Assembly (NCBI GenBank): GCA_037133755.1
Contig: JBAXNN010000013.1
Span: forward strand, 15,383-79,382
Length of the DNA stretch: 64,000 bases
Direction of reading: 5' to 3'
From: F1-60-MAGs149 sp037133755
GTDB lineage: Bacteria; Actinomycetota; Thermoleophilia; Gaiellales; F1-60-MAGs149
Positions within the stretch are counted from its first letter, which is position 1, and each line of letters opens with the position of its first letter. The notes under the pieces were generated by a model. The model had not been told where the DNA came from and searched no databases. It saw only the letters and a program-made list of their open reading frames with translations. Position numbers and translations under genes: made by a program. Shown piece by piece: positions 44,479 through 53,389 of the stretch.

Positions 44479-46038
44479 CTACATCCGGAAGACGCCGAAG
44501 CTCGGCGCGGGGACGGGGGCACTACCGGCGGCGGCGATGCCAAGGGCGAGCACGCGACGTGTATCGCGCGGGTCGATCAGGCCGTCATCCCAGAGGCGCG
44601 AGGTCGAGAAGTACGCGTCGCTCTCCTCTTCGAGGCGCACGCGCGCCTCTTCTGCGGCATCGCTTCCAACTTGGGCCAGGACGAGGGCGGCCTGCTCGGC
44701 ACCCATCACACCGGTGCGCGCGTTCGGCCAGGCCCACAGCTGGCGCGGCTGGAAGGCGCGGCCGCACATGCCGTAGTTACCGGCGCCGAACGAGCCGCCG
44801 ATCACGACGGTGAACTTCGGGACCTGCGCACACGACACGGCGGTGACGAGCTTGGCGCCGTCCTTGGCGATGCCGCCATGCTCGGCACGCGTGCCGACCA
44901 TGAAGCCCGTGATGTTCTGCAGGAAGACGAGCGGGAGCTTGCGCTGGCAGGCGAGCTCGACGAAGTGCGCGCCCTTGAGTGCGGCAGCCGAGACGAGCAC
45001 GCCGTTGTTGGCGAGAATCGCGACCGGCTGGCCCTCGATCGAGGCGAAGCCGCACACCAGCGTTTCGCCGTACTCGCGCTTGAACTCGTGGAATCGGCTG
45101 CCGTCGACGGTGCGGCCGATCACCTCGCGCACGTCGTACGGCACGCGGTAGTCGACGGGCACGATGCCGAGCAGGTCCTCGGGGTCGTGCAGCGGTGCCT
45201 CGGGCCTGTCGACGGTCCACGTCGGCGCGGGCGCGGGGCCGAGCGTGCGGATCGCCTCGCGCACCAGGGCAAGAGCGTGCTCGTCGTCGATCGCCTCGTG
45301 GTCGGCCACGCCGGAGATGCGGGTGTGGACGGCGCTGCCGCCGAGGTCCTCGGCCGTCACCTCTTCACCCGTCGCGGCCTTCACGAGCGGCGGGCCGCCG
45401 AGGAAGATCGTGCCGGTGCCCTTGACGATGATTGTCTCGTCGCTCATGGCCGGCACGTACGCGCCACCGGCGGTGCACGAGCCCATCACCGCGGCGATCT
45501 GGGCGATCCCCTCCTGCGACATGCGGGCCTGGTTGTAGAAGATGCGGCCGAAGTGGTCGCGGTCGGGGAAGACATCGGCCTGCATCGGCAGGAAGGCTCC
45601 GCCCGAGTCGACGAGGTAGATGCAGGGCAGTCGGTTCTCGAGCGCGACTTCCTGCGCCCGCAGGTGCTTCTTCACGGTAAGCGGGTAGTACGTGCCGCCC
45701 TTGACCGTCGCGTCGTTGGCGACGATCACGCACGCGCGGCCCTCGACGACGCCGATGCCGGTGACGATGCCCGCCGATGGCACGACGCCGTCGTACTGGT
45801 CCCACGCGGCAAGTGCGCCAAGCTCGAGGAATGCGCCGTCGGGATCGACGAGGCGGTCGATGCGCTCGCGGGCCAGCAGCTTGTCGCGGCCGTGGTGCTT
45901 CTCGCGCGCCGCCTCCGACCCGCCGGTCGCAACCTGTGCGCGACGCTCGGCCAGCAGCGCGATCAGTGCATCCATTTCGGCCTTGCGGGCAGCGAACTGC
46001 GCATCACCACGGTCGATGTGGGTGGGGAGAATCGTCAT
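44479..46038 (-). CDS. Acyl-CoA carboxylase beta subunit (methylcrotonyl-CoA type)
   Basis: A 519-residue carboxyltransferase: GRDKLLARERIDRLVDP, the N-lobe VMGSCTAGGAYVPAMSDE, and the C-lobe FLQNITGFMVGTRAE and IGGSFGAGNYGMCGRAF. These C-lobe sequences are those of methylcrotonyl-CoA carboxylase beta (LiuB-type). No HMG-CoA lyase is in the window, so leucine degradation is only partly visible. First gene of the three-gene operon; 72 bases separate its ATG from the divergent amine oxidase gene. Confidence 0.9.
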   Translation of the reverse strand: MTILPTHIDRGDAQFAARKAEMDALIALLAERRAQVATGGSEAAREKHHGRDKLLARERIDRLVDPDGAFLELGALAAWDQYDGVVPSAGIVTGIGVVEGRACVIVANDATVKGGTYYPLTVKKHLRAQEVALENRLPCIYLVDSGGAFLPMQADVFPDRDHFGRIFYNQARMSQEGIAQIAAVMGSCTAGGAYVPAMSDETIIVKGTGTIFLGGPPLVKAATGEEVTAEDLGGSAVHTRISGVADHEAIDDEHALALVREAIRTLGPAPAPTWTVDRPEAPLHDPEDLLGIVPVDYRVPYDVREVIGRTVDGSRFHEFKREYGETLVCGFASIEGQPVAILANNGVLVSAAALKGAHFVELACQRKLPLVFLQNITGFMVGTRAEHGGIAKDGAKLVTAVSCAQVPKFTVVIGGSFGAGNYGMCGRAFQPRQLWAWPNARTGVMGAEQAALVLAQVGSDAAEEARVRLEEESDAYFSTSRLWDDGLIDPRDTRRVLALGIAAAGSAPVPAPSFGVFRM

Positions 46039-46110
46039 CTTCGGTCCCGGGAAGTCTACGGCGTTCCGCCGATCAGCCGATCGGCCCTCGGGAACGGGTA
46101 GCATCGTGCC

Positions 46111-47469
46111 GTGGCTGAAGCGCAGGAGACCACTAACGTCGTCGTCATCGGCGCGGGCATGGCCGGGCTCTCGGCCGCCTGGGACCTGCGCGACCGCGCT
46201 CCGATCGTCCTCGAATCGACCGATCGCGTCGGCGGCCGTCTGATGTCGGTGCCACGCGGTGAGCACTGGCTCAACCTCGGTGCGCACGTCTTCGCCGGCG
46301 ACGACTCCGCCGTCGGGCGGCTCGTGCGCGAGTCCGGTGCCGTGGCGATGGACATTCCTGGGACGCTCACGGGCATCTCGTACAGGGGCAAGCGCGTGAC
46401 GAATGGCCGCGTCGAGCTCTATCCGTTTCGCCTGCCGATCTCGTGGCGTGGCAAGCTCGAGTTCATGCGCACGGGGCTGAAGCTCCGGCGCCACGTTGCG
46501 GCGTACGCGAAGATGCAGGCGCCCGTCCCCGGCGAGACGCTGCCCCAGCGCCAGCAGCGGATGCTCAACTACATGGACGACCACTCGGCGATGGACGCGC
46601 TCGGCCCGCTGTCTCCCGAGGTCGACGCGTTCTTCCGCTGCACGCTCACGCGCGGCACCGGCGAGCCCGAGGAGATCGCGGCGGGGTACGGCATCGGGTA
46701 CTTCCACATGGTCTGGGACAAGACCGGTGGCATGGGACGCAACATCGTCGGTGGCACGCAGACGCTGATGGACGCGCTGGCCGCGCCGCACGGCGACCGG
46801 ATGCGCCTTGGTGCCGAGGTGACCCGCGTGGCGCAGGATGCTGATGGCGTGACGGTGGAGTACACGCTGAACGGCGAGCAGCATTCGCTCCGTGCCAAGG
46901 CCGCGGTTGTCTCGTCACAGGCGTTCGTGACGCGCGACATCGTCGAGGGCCTCCCGGCCGACATGCTCGCCGCGATGCACGAGCTCCGCTACGGCCCCAA
47001 CGTCTGCGCCGCGTTCCTCACCGACGAGGACGGGCCCCAGCCGTGGGACGACGTGTACGCGATCGCCACGCCGGATCGCTCGATCACGATGCTCTTCAAC
47101 ATGGACAACATCCTGCGCGCGACGGGTGCACCCCGGACGAAGGGCACGAGCTTCATGGTCTACGCGGTGGCAGACCTCGGCAAGAAGGCGCTCGCGATGG
47201 AGGATGAGGACGTCCTCGACGCGTACCAGCGCGACCTCGAGGAGGTGCTGCCGGAGATCAAGGGCCGCATCGTCGAGCGCGTGCTGCGCAAGGTCGATGG
47301 CGGTCTGCCCTTCCCGCACGTCGGGCGCGGCAAGCTGCAGCCTGCCCTGACGCAGCCGCTCGGCCGCATCCATCTCGCGGGCGACTACCTCGGCTCGTGG
47401 TACGCCGAGACTGCGGCGCGCACGGGTGCGTGGTCGGCGGAGAACGTCAAGGAACAGCTCGACGCATGA
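46111..47469 (+). CDS. FAD-dependent amine oxidase / protoporphyrinogen-oxidase-like, paralogue 1
   Basis: A 452-residue flavoprotein. VVIGAGMAGLSAAWDL (residues 11-26) binds the ADP part of FAD, GGRLMSV follows, and the C-terminal HLAGDYLGSWYAETA is the second FAD motif. Between is VDAFFRCTLTRGTGEPE, shared with the paralogue at 48637. The family includes monoamine oxidases, desaturases and protoporphyrinogen oxidase; the substrate is unknown. GTG start. Its stop overlaps the following methyltransferase gene (ATGA). Confidence 0.85.
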   Translation: MAEAQETTNVVVIGAGMAGLSAAWDLRDRAPIVLESTDRVGGRLMSVPRGEHWLNLGAHVFAGDDSAVGRLVRESGAVAMDIPGTLTGISYRGKRVTNGRVELYPFRLPISWRGKLEFMRTGLKLRRHVAAYAKMQAPVPGETLPQRQQRMLNYMDDHSAMDALGPLSPEVDAFFRCTLTRGTGEPEEIAAGYGIGYFHMVWDKTGGMGRNIVGGTQTLMDALAAPHGDRMRLGAEVTRVAQDADGVTVEYTLNGEQHSLRAKAAVVSSQAFVTRDIVEGLPADMLAAMHELRYGPNVCAAFLTDEDGPQPWDDVYAIATPDRSITMLFNMDNILRATGAPRTKGTSFMVYAVADLGKKALAMEDEDVLDAYQRDLEEVLPEIKGRIVERVLRKVDGGLPFPHVGRGKLQPALTQPLGRIHLAGDYLGSWYAETAARTGAWSAENVKEQLDA

Positions 47470-48395
47470 CGGCGTTCGACGACCTGATCCGCGAGGGGCC
47501 TGTGCCGATCGACGGGGGTTTCGCCACCGAGCTCGAGGCGATGGACTACGACCTGTCGAGTGATCTCTGGTCGGCGCGCCTGCTCGAAGACGGCCCCGCT
47601 GCCGTTGAGGCCGTGCACCTCAATTATCTGCGTGCCGGTGCGCGCGTCGTGATCACCGCCTCGTACCAGGCCAGCCAGGAGACGTTCGCGACCGCGGGCA
47701 TTCCCGCCTCCGATGCCGACCGTCTGCTGGGCACGAGCGTCACGCTGGCGCAGGCCGCCCGCGTGTCGTTCGAGCGCGAGCAGCCCGACGCGCCCTTCAC
47801 GCTCGTCGCCGCCTCGCTCGGCCCGTACGGCGCGATGATGGCGAACGGCCAGGAGTACACGGGTGATTACGAGGGTGCGGGCGTCGAGGAGATCTTCCGC
47901 TTTCACCGACCGCGTGTCGCCGCGCTGCTCGGGCCCGGTCCTGACGTGCTGGCGTGGGAGACGATTCCCAACCTGCTCGAGGCCGACGCGATCGCGCGCC
48001 TGCAGGACGAGTTCGCCGGCCCCGCCGCTTGGGTGTCGTTCCAGTGCCGCGACGGCGGGCACATCGCCGACGGGTCGCCGATCGAGGACGCCATCGCGCG
48101 CGTCAAGGACGCACCGGGCATCCGCGCGGTCGGTTGCAACTGCACCGCGCCCGAGCACGTCCTCAAGCTGATTGAACGCTGCCGTGCCGCGGCACCCGAC
48201 CTCGCGGTGATCGTCTACCCGAACGACGGCCGCGTCTGGGACGGCATGGCACGCGAGTGGGCGGTCGGCGGTGCCGGGGGCTTCCCCGACGACACGGTCC
48301 GCAGCTGGGCTGCAGCCGGTGCGACGCTGATCGGCGGCTGCTGCGGTGTCACACCCGCGGGCGTGAGCGCGATCGCGCACGCTTTGCGGGCCTAG
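47466..48395 (+). CDS. Homocysteine S-methyltransferase family protein
   Basis: A 309-residue barrel enzyme of the MmuM/BHMT family, which transfers methyl from S-methylmethionine or related donors to homocysteine. The zinc cysteines are in GCNCTAPEH and the terminal IGGCCGVTP. PIDGGFATELE at the start and ANGQEYTGDYEG are typical. Translationally coupled to the amine oxidase, so a role in handling its product or methylated amine is possible but unproven. Followed by a long palindromic repeat. Confidence 0.85.
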   Translation: MTAFDDLIREGPVPIDGGFATELEAMDYDLSSDLWSARLLEDGPAAVEAVHLNYLRAGARVVITASYQASQETFATAGIPASDADRLLGTSVTLAQAARVSFEREQPDAPFTLVAASLGPYGAMMANGQEYTGDYEGAGVEEIFRFHRPRVAALLGPGPDVLAWETIPNLLEADAIARLQDEFAGPAAWVSFQCRDGGHIADGSPIEDAIARVKDAPGIRAVGCNCTAPEHVLKLIERCRAAAPDLAVIVYPNDGRVWDGMAREWAVGGAGGFPDDTVRSWAAAGATLIGGCCGVTPAGVSAIAHALRA

Positions 48396-48611
48396 GCGTC
48401 TGACGACGCGAAGGCCTGTCGGTTGATCGCGTCTGACGACGCGAAGGCCTCGAGGTGGCTCGGTCCGAAAGGGCCGATTCACCTCGAGGTCATCGCGTCG
48501 CCTGGTTCCAACATCCTGTGTAACCAACGTCATTTCTGACGCGGTTGATCCACAGAGGCGACGGGATCGCCTCGAGGTGAATCGGTCGTTGCCGACCGAG
48601 CCACCTCGAGG
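48396..48611. repeat. Mirrored CCTCGAGG palindromic repeats with a 22-base direct repeat (family C)
   Basis: A 22-base sequence starting GCGTCTGACGACGCG occurs at 48396-48417 and 48429-48450. Two 42-base units (48448-48489 and 48570-48611), each beginning CCTCGAGGTG and ending CACCTCGAGG, lie in opposite orientation and match closely when one is reverse-complemented. CGTCGCCT and AGGCGACG flank the core inside. A large nested hairpin can form. Starts at the first base after the methyltransferase stop. Confidence 0.75.
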
Positions 48612-48636
48612 CGTTCCCGTCGTCTACCCTGACCCA

Positions 48637-49971
48637 ATGGAGCCCGAGCAGCACGACGTGATCGTGATCGGCGCCGGCATCGCCGGCCTCAGCGCCGCGT
48701 GGGATCTGCGCGATCGGGACGTCGTCGTGCTCGAGCGCGCCAACCGCGTGGGCGGCCGCATCCGCTCCGAGGCTCGCGGCGATCTCTGGCTCAACCTTGG
48801 CGCGCACGTCTACGCGGGCGACAACTCGGCGGCGGGCACGCTGATGCGTGAGGTCGGCGCCGAGCCGCGCGACATTCCCGGCGTGCTCACGGGTGTCTCG
48901 TACAAGGGCAAGCTCGTGGCCGAGGGGCCGCTCGAGCTGTATCCGTTCAAGCTGCCGATCTCGCTGCGTGGCCGCGCCGCGTTCGTTCGCACGGGGCTCA
49001 AGCTGCGCAAGCTCGTGGCCGAGTACGGCGCGATGGCGAAGCCGCGGCCGGGCGAGGAGCCCGCCGCGTTGCAGCAGCGGATGCTCGACTTCATGGACGA
49101 CCAGTCGTTCACGCAGAAGCTCGGAGTACTGCAGCCCGAGGTCGACGCGTTCTTCCGCTGCACGCTCACGCGTGGCACGGGCGAGCCCGAGCAGATCGCG
49201 GCCGGCTATGGCGTCGGCTACTTCCACCTGGCGTGGAATCAGGAGGACGGCCTCGGCCGCAACATTGTTGGTGGGCCGCAGACGCTGATTGACGGCCTGG
49301 CTGCCCCGCACGGTGACCGCATCCGGTTTGGTGTCAACGTGACGCGCGTGGCACAAGACGCCGACGGCGTGACGGTCGAGTGCGATGACAACGGCACGCG
49401 CCGCGTCCTGCGCGCGAAGGCCGCGATCGTCACGACGCCCTCGCACGTGACCGCCGAGATCGTTGAGGGCCTGCCCGCCGAGACGGATGCCGCCCTGCGC
49501 GCGATCACGTACGGCCCGATGATCTCCGCCGCGTTCCTCACCGACGAGGACGGCCCTCAGCGCTGGGACGACATCTACGCGATTGCGACACCCGACCGCG
49601 CGACGTCGATGCTCTTCAACATGGGCAACGTGCTGATGCCCAAGCGCGTGAAGGGCTCGAGCTTCATGACGTACGCCACGGCTAACCTCGCACGGCGCAT
49701 CGTCGGCGACTCGGACGAGGCGATTCTCGATCTCTTCCAGCGCGATCTCGAAGACACGCTGCCCGAACTGAAGGGCCATGTCGTTGAGCGCCTTCTGCAT
49801 CGCGTCGACCCGGGCATCCCGTACCCGTTCGTCGGCCGCAGCCGCATTCAGCAGCCGCTGATGCAGCCGCTCGGTCGCGTGCACCTCGCCGGCGACTACC
49901 TCGGGACGTGGTACGCCGAGACGTCGGTGTGGACAGCACGCAAGGCCGCCGCCCTGGCGAAGACCCAGTAG
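48637..49971 (+). CDS. FAD-dependent amine oxidase, paralogue 2
   Basis: A 444-residue paralogue of the protein at 46111, with VIGAGIAGLSAAWDL, VGGRIRSE, VDAFFRCTLTRGTGEPEQ and HLAGDYLGTWYAET at equivalent places. I start it at the ATG at 48637; an upstream ATG would translate the palindromic repeat. Two related copies around a methyltransferase suggest duplication with divergence in substrate. No signal peptide. A hairpin terminator follows. Confidence 0.85.
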   Translation: MEPEQHDVIVIGAGIAGLSAAWDLRDRDVVVLERANRVGGRIRSEARGDLWLNLGAHVYAGDNSAAGTLMREVGAEPRDIPGVLTGVSYKGKLVAEGPLELYPFKLPISLRGRAAFVRTGLKLRKLVAEYGAMAKPRPGEEPAALQQRMLDFMDDQSFTQKLGVLQPEVDAFFRCTLTRGTGEPEQIAAGYGVGYFHLAWNQEDGLGRNIVGGPQTLIDGLAAPHGDRIRFGVNVTRVAQDADGVTVECDDNGTRRVLRAKAAIVTTPSHVTAEIVEGLPAETDAALRAITYGPMISAAFLTDEDGPQRWDDIYAIATPDRATSMLFNMGNVLMPKRVKGSSFMTYATANLARRIVGDSDEAILDLFQRDLEDTLPELKGHVVERLLHRVDPGIPYPFVGRSRIQQPLMQPLGRVHLAGDYLGTWYAETSVWTARKAAALAKTQ

Positions 49972-49975
49972 GGAA

Positions 49976-50005
49976 CGGGGCCCGCGTCCGAAGACGCGGA
50001 CCCCG
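49976..50005. terminator. Hairpin terminator between convergent genes
   Basis: A 13-base stem with one mismatch (49976-49988 with 49993-50005) and a CGAA tetraloop lies between the amine oxidase and the permease, and may serve both strands. Confidence 0.7.
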
Positions 50006-50014
50006 TGGTTTGGC

Positions 50015-51547
50015 CTACAGGTCGCCCGTGTCGTCGATGACGCGGCCGATCTGATCGAACTTCGCGCGGTTCTGGCTCCTCAGGATGAGGGCGTACGCAA
50101 GGGCCGCGATCACGAGGATCACGGCGATCGGGCCGATCGCCTGCACGTACGAGATCGTGCCGGCGAGGACGTCGATGTTCTTGAAGAGCAGGAAGATCGC
50201 GAACACCTGGCCGACGATCGCGATGACCGGGCAGATGATCGTGGTGATGACGTTGCCCTTGCGGCCGTCCTTGCGGAACCAGACGATGATCGCGATGGCG
50301 CACAGCGCCTGGATCGCGAGGATCCAGACCACGCCCTGCACGGCCATCATCGTGTAGATGCGGACGTACGCGGTGTCGAAGGCCTTGTCGAAGCCGAAGC
50401 CCGAGAAGATGCCCCAGATCAGCATGATCACCAGCGCGACGACCATCGCCGAGACGTTGGCGACGTGCGGCACCTTGTACTTCTTGTGCGTGCTGCCGAG
50501 CGCCTTGGGCAGGATGCCCTCACGACCCATCGCGTAGAAGTACCGCATCGTCACGTTGTGGAAGGCCATCGCGCAGGCGAAGGCACCCGTCAGGATCAGG
50601 ATCTGCATGATCGTGGCGAGCCAGTGCGTGCCGAACGCCTCCATGGCGACGAAGAACGGTCCGGCCGGATCCTGTGCCGCCTCGACGACCTGGTCCTTCG
50701 GGAAGGCCGACTCGAACGCGACCGACGTGATCACGTAGCCGACGCCGAGGCCGATTACCGCGATCATCGTGGCGCGCACGACGTTGCGCTTGGGATCCTT
50801 CGACTCCTCGGCGTAGTTCGGAACCGCCTCGAAGCCGACCCAGGACCAGAACGCGAGGAACACGCCGACGCCGGCGGCGAGCCCGACGCCCGGATCGGTC
50901 AGCTTGAACACGTTGATCGAGTCGTACGCGATGCCCGTGTCGCTGCCACCCTGGCCGAAGACCAGCACGTCGAAGATCGTCAGGATGATGATCTCGGCGA
51001 CCAATGCGACACCGAGCACCTTGACCGACAGCTCGACGTCGAACCAGCAGAGGATCGTGATCAGGATCGACGCCACGACGGCGGGCAGGATCCAGGGGAT
51101 CTCCCAGCCGAACCATGAGTTGAAGTTCGTCGAGAAGAAGTACGCGAAGCCGCCGAGCAGCGAGATTTCGAAGAGTGCGTACGCGACCACACCGCAGATA
51201 CCCGTGGCGAGACCGAGTGCCTGGCCGAGGCCATGCGAGATGAACGAGTAGAAGCCGCCTGCGGCGCTGATCTCCTTCGCCATCGCGACGTAGCCGATCG
51301 AGAAGATCGTCAGAATGATCGCCGCGAACAGGAAGGCGGCCGGCGTGTAGTAGCCGGTGCCGAAGCCGGTGGCGAACGGCACGTTGAAGAGCATGGCCGA
51401 GATTGGCGCGGCTCCCGTAACGGCAACGAAGATGACGCCCATCAGGCCGATGGCCCCGGGCTTGAGCCGGCCGGCTTCAGTGTCAGAGATCGAGACCGTC
51501 TCGATCGTCCCCTGACGCCCGACACCCACTCCGTGGTGGTCGGTCAT
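50015..51547 (-). CDS. APC-family amino-acid/amine permease
   Basis: A 510-residue protein with about 12 membrane helices. The first helix follows LKPGAIGLMGVIFVAVTGAAPISAM, and GFEAVPNYAEESKDPKRNV is the conserved loop after helix 6, which together mark the APC superfamily. AAGGAGGA precedes the ATG by 5 bases. It is the last gene of the microcompartment locus on this strand. An amine or amino alcohol uptake role is inferred from context. Confidence 0.88.
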   Translation of the reverse strand: MTDHHGVGVGRQGTIETVSISDTEAGRLKPGAIGLMGVIFVAVTGAAPISAMLFNVPFATGFGTGYYTPAAFLFAAIILTIFSIGYVAMAKEISAAGGFYSFISHGLGQALGLATGICGVVAYALFEISLLGGFAYFFSTNFNSWFGWEIPWILPAVVASILITILCWFDVELSVKVLGVALVAEIIILTIFDVLVFGQGGSDTGIAYDSINVFKLTDPGVGLAAGVGVFLAFWSWVGFEAVPNYAEESKDPKRNVVRATMIAVIGLGVGYVITSVAFESAFPKDQVVEAAQDPAGPFFVAMEAFGTHWLATIMQILILTGAFACAMAFHNVTMRYFYAMGREGILPKALGSTHKKYKVPHVANVSAMVVALVIMLIWGIFSGFGFDKAFDTAYVRIYTMMAVQGVVWILAIQALCAIAIIVWFRKDGRKGNVITTIICPVIAIVGQVFAIFLLFKNIDVLAGTISYVQAIGPIAVILVIAALAYALILRSQNRAKFDQIGRVIDDTGDL

Positions 51548-51622
51548 TGATCCTCCTTCTCTCCCCGCGGCAGGTGCTGCGGTCTCCGCGGGAATTCAAC
51601 CAGAAAAGGCGGCGGTTTTCGA

Positions 51623-51637
51623 CCCGCGAACCGCGGG
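51623..51637 (-). terminator. Small hairpin after the formamidase gene
   Basis: CCCGCG and CGCGGG pair around an AAC loop 14 bases after the stop on the minus strand. Short but GC-rich. CCGCGGGAATT occurs twice in this 100-base gap. Confidence 0.45.
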
Positions 51638-51651
51638 AATTGATCTGACGA

Positions 51652-52593
51652 TCAGTCGACGAAGACGGCGTCGGGCATGAAGCACCCGACCATCCACATC
51701 GGCGCGTCGACGACCTCGGTGATCTTCAGGTCGCCGGCCAGCGCACAGAGGATGTACGCGTCCTCGCGGGAGAGGCCGCGCTCGCGGACGAGGTGATCGA
51801 TCATGGCGCGCACCGCGCTGCGTGCGCCTTCCATCAGGTCGGTCTCCACACCGGTCGTGCCGTACCAGCCGGCGTGATCGACGCGTGGCGTGAGCGAGCC
51901 CGGCGGACGGCGCAGCTGCGGTGCGGGAATGGACAGGCCCTTGACGACGTCGACCTTGATGCGCGTGGTCATCGCGCACTCGATGCCGGCAATCGCGACC
52001 TCGCCATCGCCCTGTGCGGCGTGCGCATCGCCGAGCGAGAACAGGCCGCCGGGTGCTCCAACGGGCAGGTAGAGCGTGGTGCCGGCCGTCAGGTGCCGGC
52101 AGTCGACGTTGCCACCGCCAGCGTGGGGCGGCGGGATCGGCACGTCGCGCATGCCGGGCCCGGGTACGCCCATGGTCCCGCAGAACGGCTCGATCGGAAT
52201 GCGCACGCCGGGGCAGAGCTCGGTCGTGTCGCCGTCGGTCAGGTCGAAGATGCGCAGGACGGGCTCGGGAAACTCACCGGGCGGGAGCAGGCCGAAGCCG
52301 GGGATGATGCACGACCATCCCCACTCGGGCAGCTCGAAGCCGAGGATCTCGATCGCCAGCGCATCCCCCGGCTCGGCCCCCTCGACGTGGATCGGGCCGG
52401 CCAGCGGGTAGATCAGGTCGAAATCGACCTCGAGCAGTGCCGAGGCAGGCGAGTCGCGGGTGATCTGACCGGCCGCGAAGTCGTCGGTTTCGGCGACGAT
52501 CACGTCGCCGGGCCGGGCCATCACGACCGGCGGGACGGTGACGTCCCAGCGGCGGTGGGTGGGCGCGTCGCGGCCGATGTAGTGCTCGGTCAT
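51652..52593 (-). CDS. Acetamidase/formamidase family protein
   Basis: A 313-residue metal-dependent amidase of the FmdA/AmdA family. FALPPGEFPEP-like LLPPGEFPEP, IEPFCGTMGVPG, GGGNVDCRHLTAGTTLYLPV and FSLGDAHAAQGDGEV are the family signatures, the last two supplying zinc ligands. It hydrolyses formamide, acetamide or a larger amide. Overlaps the GntR gene (ATGA), which ties it to the microcompartment locus. Neither of the classic RMM loci needs it, so it may feed the pathway from an N-acylated amine. Inference only. Confidence 0.87.
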   Translation of the reverse strand: MTEHYIGRDAPTHRRWDVTVPPVVMARPGDVIVAETDDFAAGQITRDSPASALLEVDFDLIYPLAGPIHVEGAEPGDALAIEILGFELPEWGWSCIIPGFGLLPPGEFPEPVLRIFDLTDGDTTELCPGVRIPIEPFCGTMGVPGPGMRDVPIPPPHAGGGNVDCRHLTAGTTLYLPVGAPGGLFSLGDAHAAQGDGEVAIAGIECAMTTRIKVDVVKGLSIPAPQLRRPPGSLTPRVDHAGWYGTTGVETDLMEGARSAVRAMIDHLVRERGLSREDAYILCALAGDLKITEVVDAPMWMVGCFMPDAVFVD

Positions 52594-53327
52594 GCCACCA
52601 CCTCGATCGTGCTGGCCACGCCGCGCGCGGCGGACTCGCCAGCCGGGGTGCGCACGACGATGCGCACGCGGTCGGAGCGGAACAGGTCGTGCGAGTGCTC
52701 GAACGGGCGGCCGTCGCGGTCCCAGGCGGTGCGGATGATCGCGACGAGTGGCGTGGAGCGCTTGACCTCGAGCACCTTGGCCTCGGCAGAGCCGGCGCCG
52801 ACGATCTCGATCTGCTCCATCGCCTCGCCGGGCTTCACGTCGAACTCGCTCTGCAGCAGCTCGTAGAGCGAGCCGCCGAGGCCGTGGTCGAGCATGCCGG
52901 CGAAGCGCGCGGCGGGGAAGCGCGCGCGCTCGTACGAGATCGGCTCGCCGTCGGCAAGACGCACGCGGACGATCTCGAGCACCAGCGCGCCGACCGCAAG
53001 GTCGAGCGCCGCGGCCGTCTCGGCGTCGGCCTCGATCGTCGCGGTCGAGAGCACGCGGGCATCGGCCGAGAACCCCTGGCGTCGGAGGTACGACGGCAGG
53101 CCGGCCATGCTGCGCAGGTCGCGCTCGACCTTGCGCGCCGCGACGAACGTGCCGCCCGTGCGGCCCGACTGCCGACGCACTGCGCCCATCGTCTCGAGTG
53201 CGCCCAGCGCAGCACGCAGCGTCGAGCGGCTGACGCCGTAATGCTCGGCGAGATCGCGCTCGCCGCCGAGGCGCTCACCTGGTGCGAGCGCGCCGCTGGC
53301 GATCTCGCTCAGGATCCGATCGCGCAC
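52590..53327 (-). CDS. GntR-family regulator, HutC/UTRA subfamily
   Basis: A 245-residue regulator. Residues 1-66 form the winged helix (GGERDLAEHYGVSRSTLRAALGALETMGAV), and about 75-240 the UTRA effector domain (ERARFPAARFAGM, VVAIIRTAW, HSHDLFRSDRVRI). HutC-type GntR proteins bind short palindromes in promoters and are released by small metabolites. The only usable start is a GTG at 53327, without a clear ribosome site. The sites at 55219-55238 and 60592-60646 are candidate targets. Confidence 0.85.
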   Translation of the reverse strand: MRDRILSEIASGALAPGERLGGERDLAEHYGVSRSTLRAALGALETMGAVRRQSGRTGGTFVAARKVERDLRSMAGLPSYLRRQGFSADARVLSTATIEADAETAAALDLAVGALVLEIVRVRLADGEPISYERARFPAARFAGMLDHGLGGSLYELLQSEFDVKPGEAMEQIEIVGAGSAEAKVLEVKRSTPLVAIIRTAWDRDGRPFEHSHDLFRSDRVRIVVRTPAGESAARGVASTIEVVA

Positions 53328-53389
53328 GCCGATACCGGCCGGGCCAAGCTGCCCGGCGGCACCCTTGTCGTCCGCTGGCGTGGCCTTGC

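Noticed and set aside
40902..46038. Complete leucine-degradation operon.
   Set aside because: The dehydrogenase has the catalytic glutamate in the position typical of short-chain enzymes and HMG-CoA lyase is absent, so only a partial, leucine-like set is claimed.
48396..48611. Possible CRISPR array because of the 22-base direct repeat.
   Set aside because: Only two direct repeats with an 11-base spacer and no cas genes; the region is better read as mirrored palindromes.
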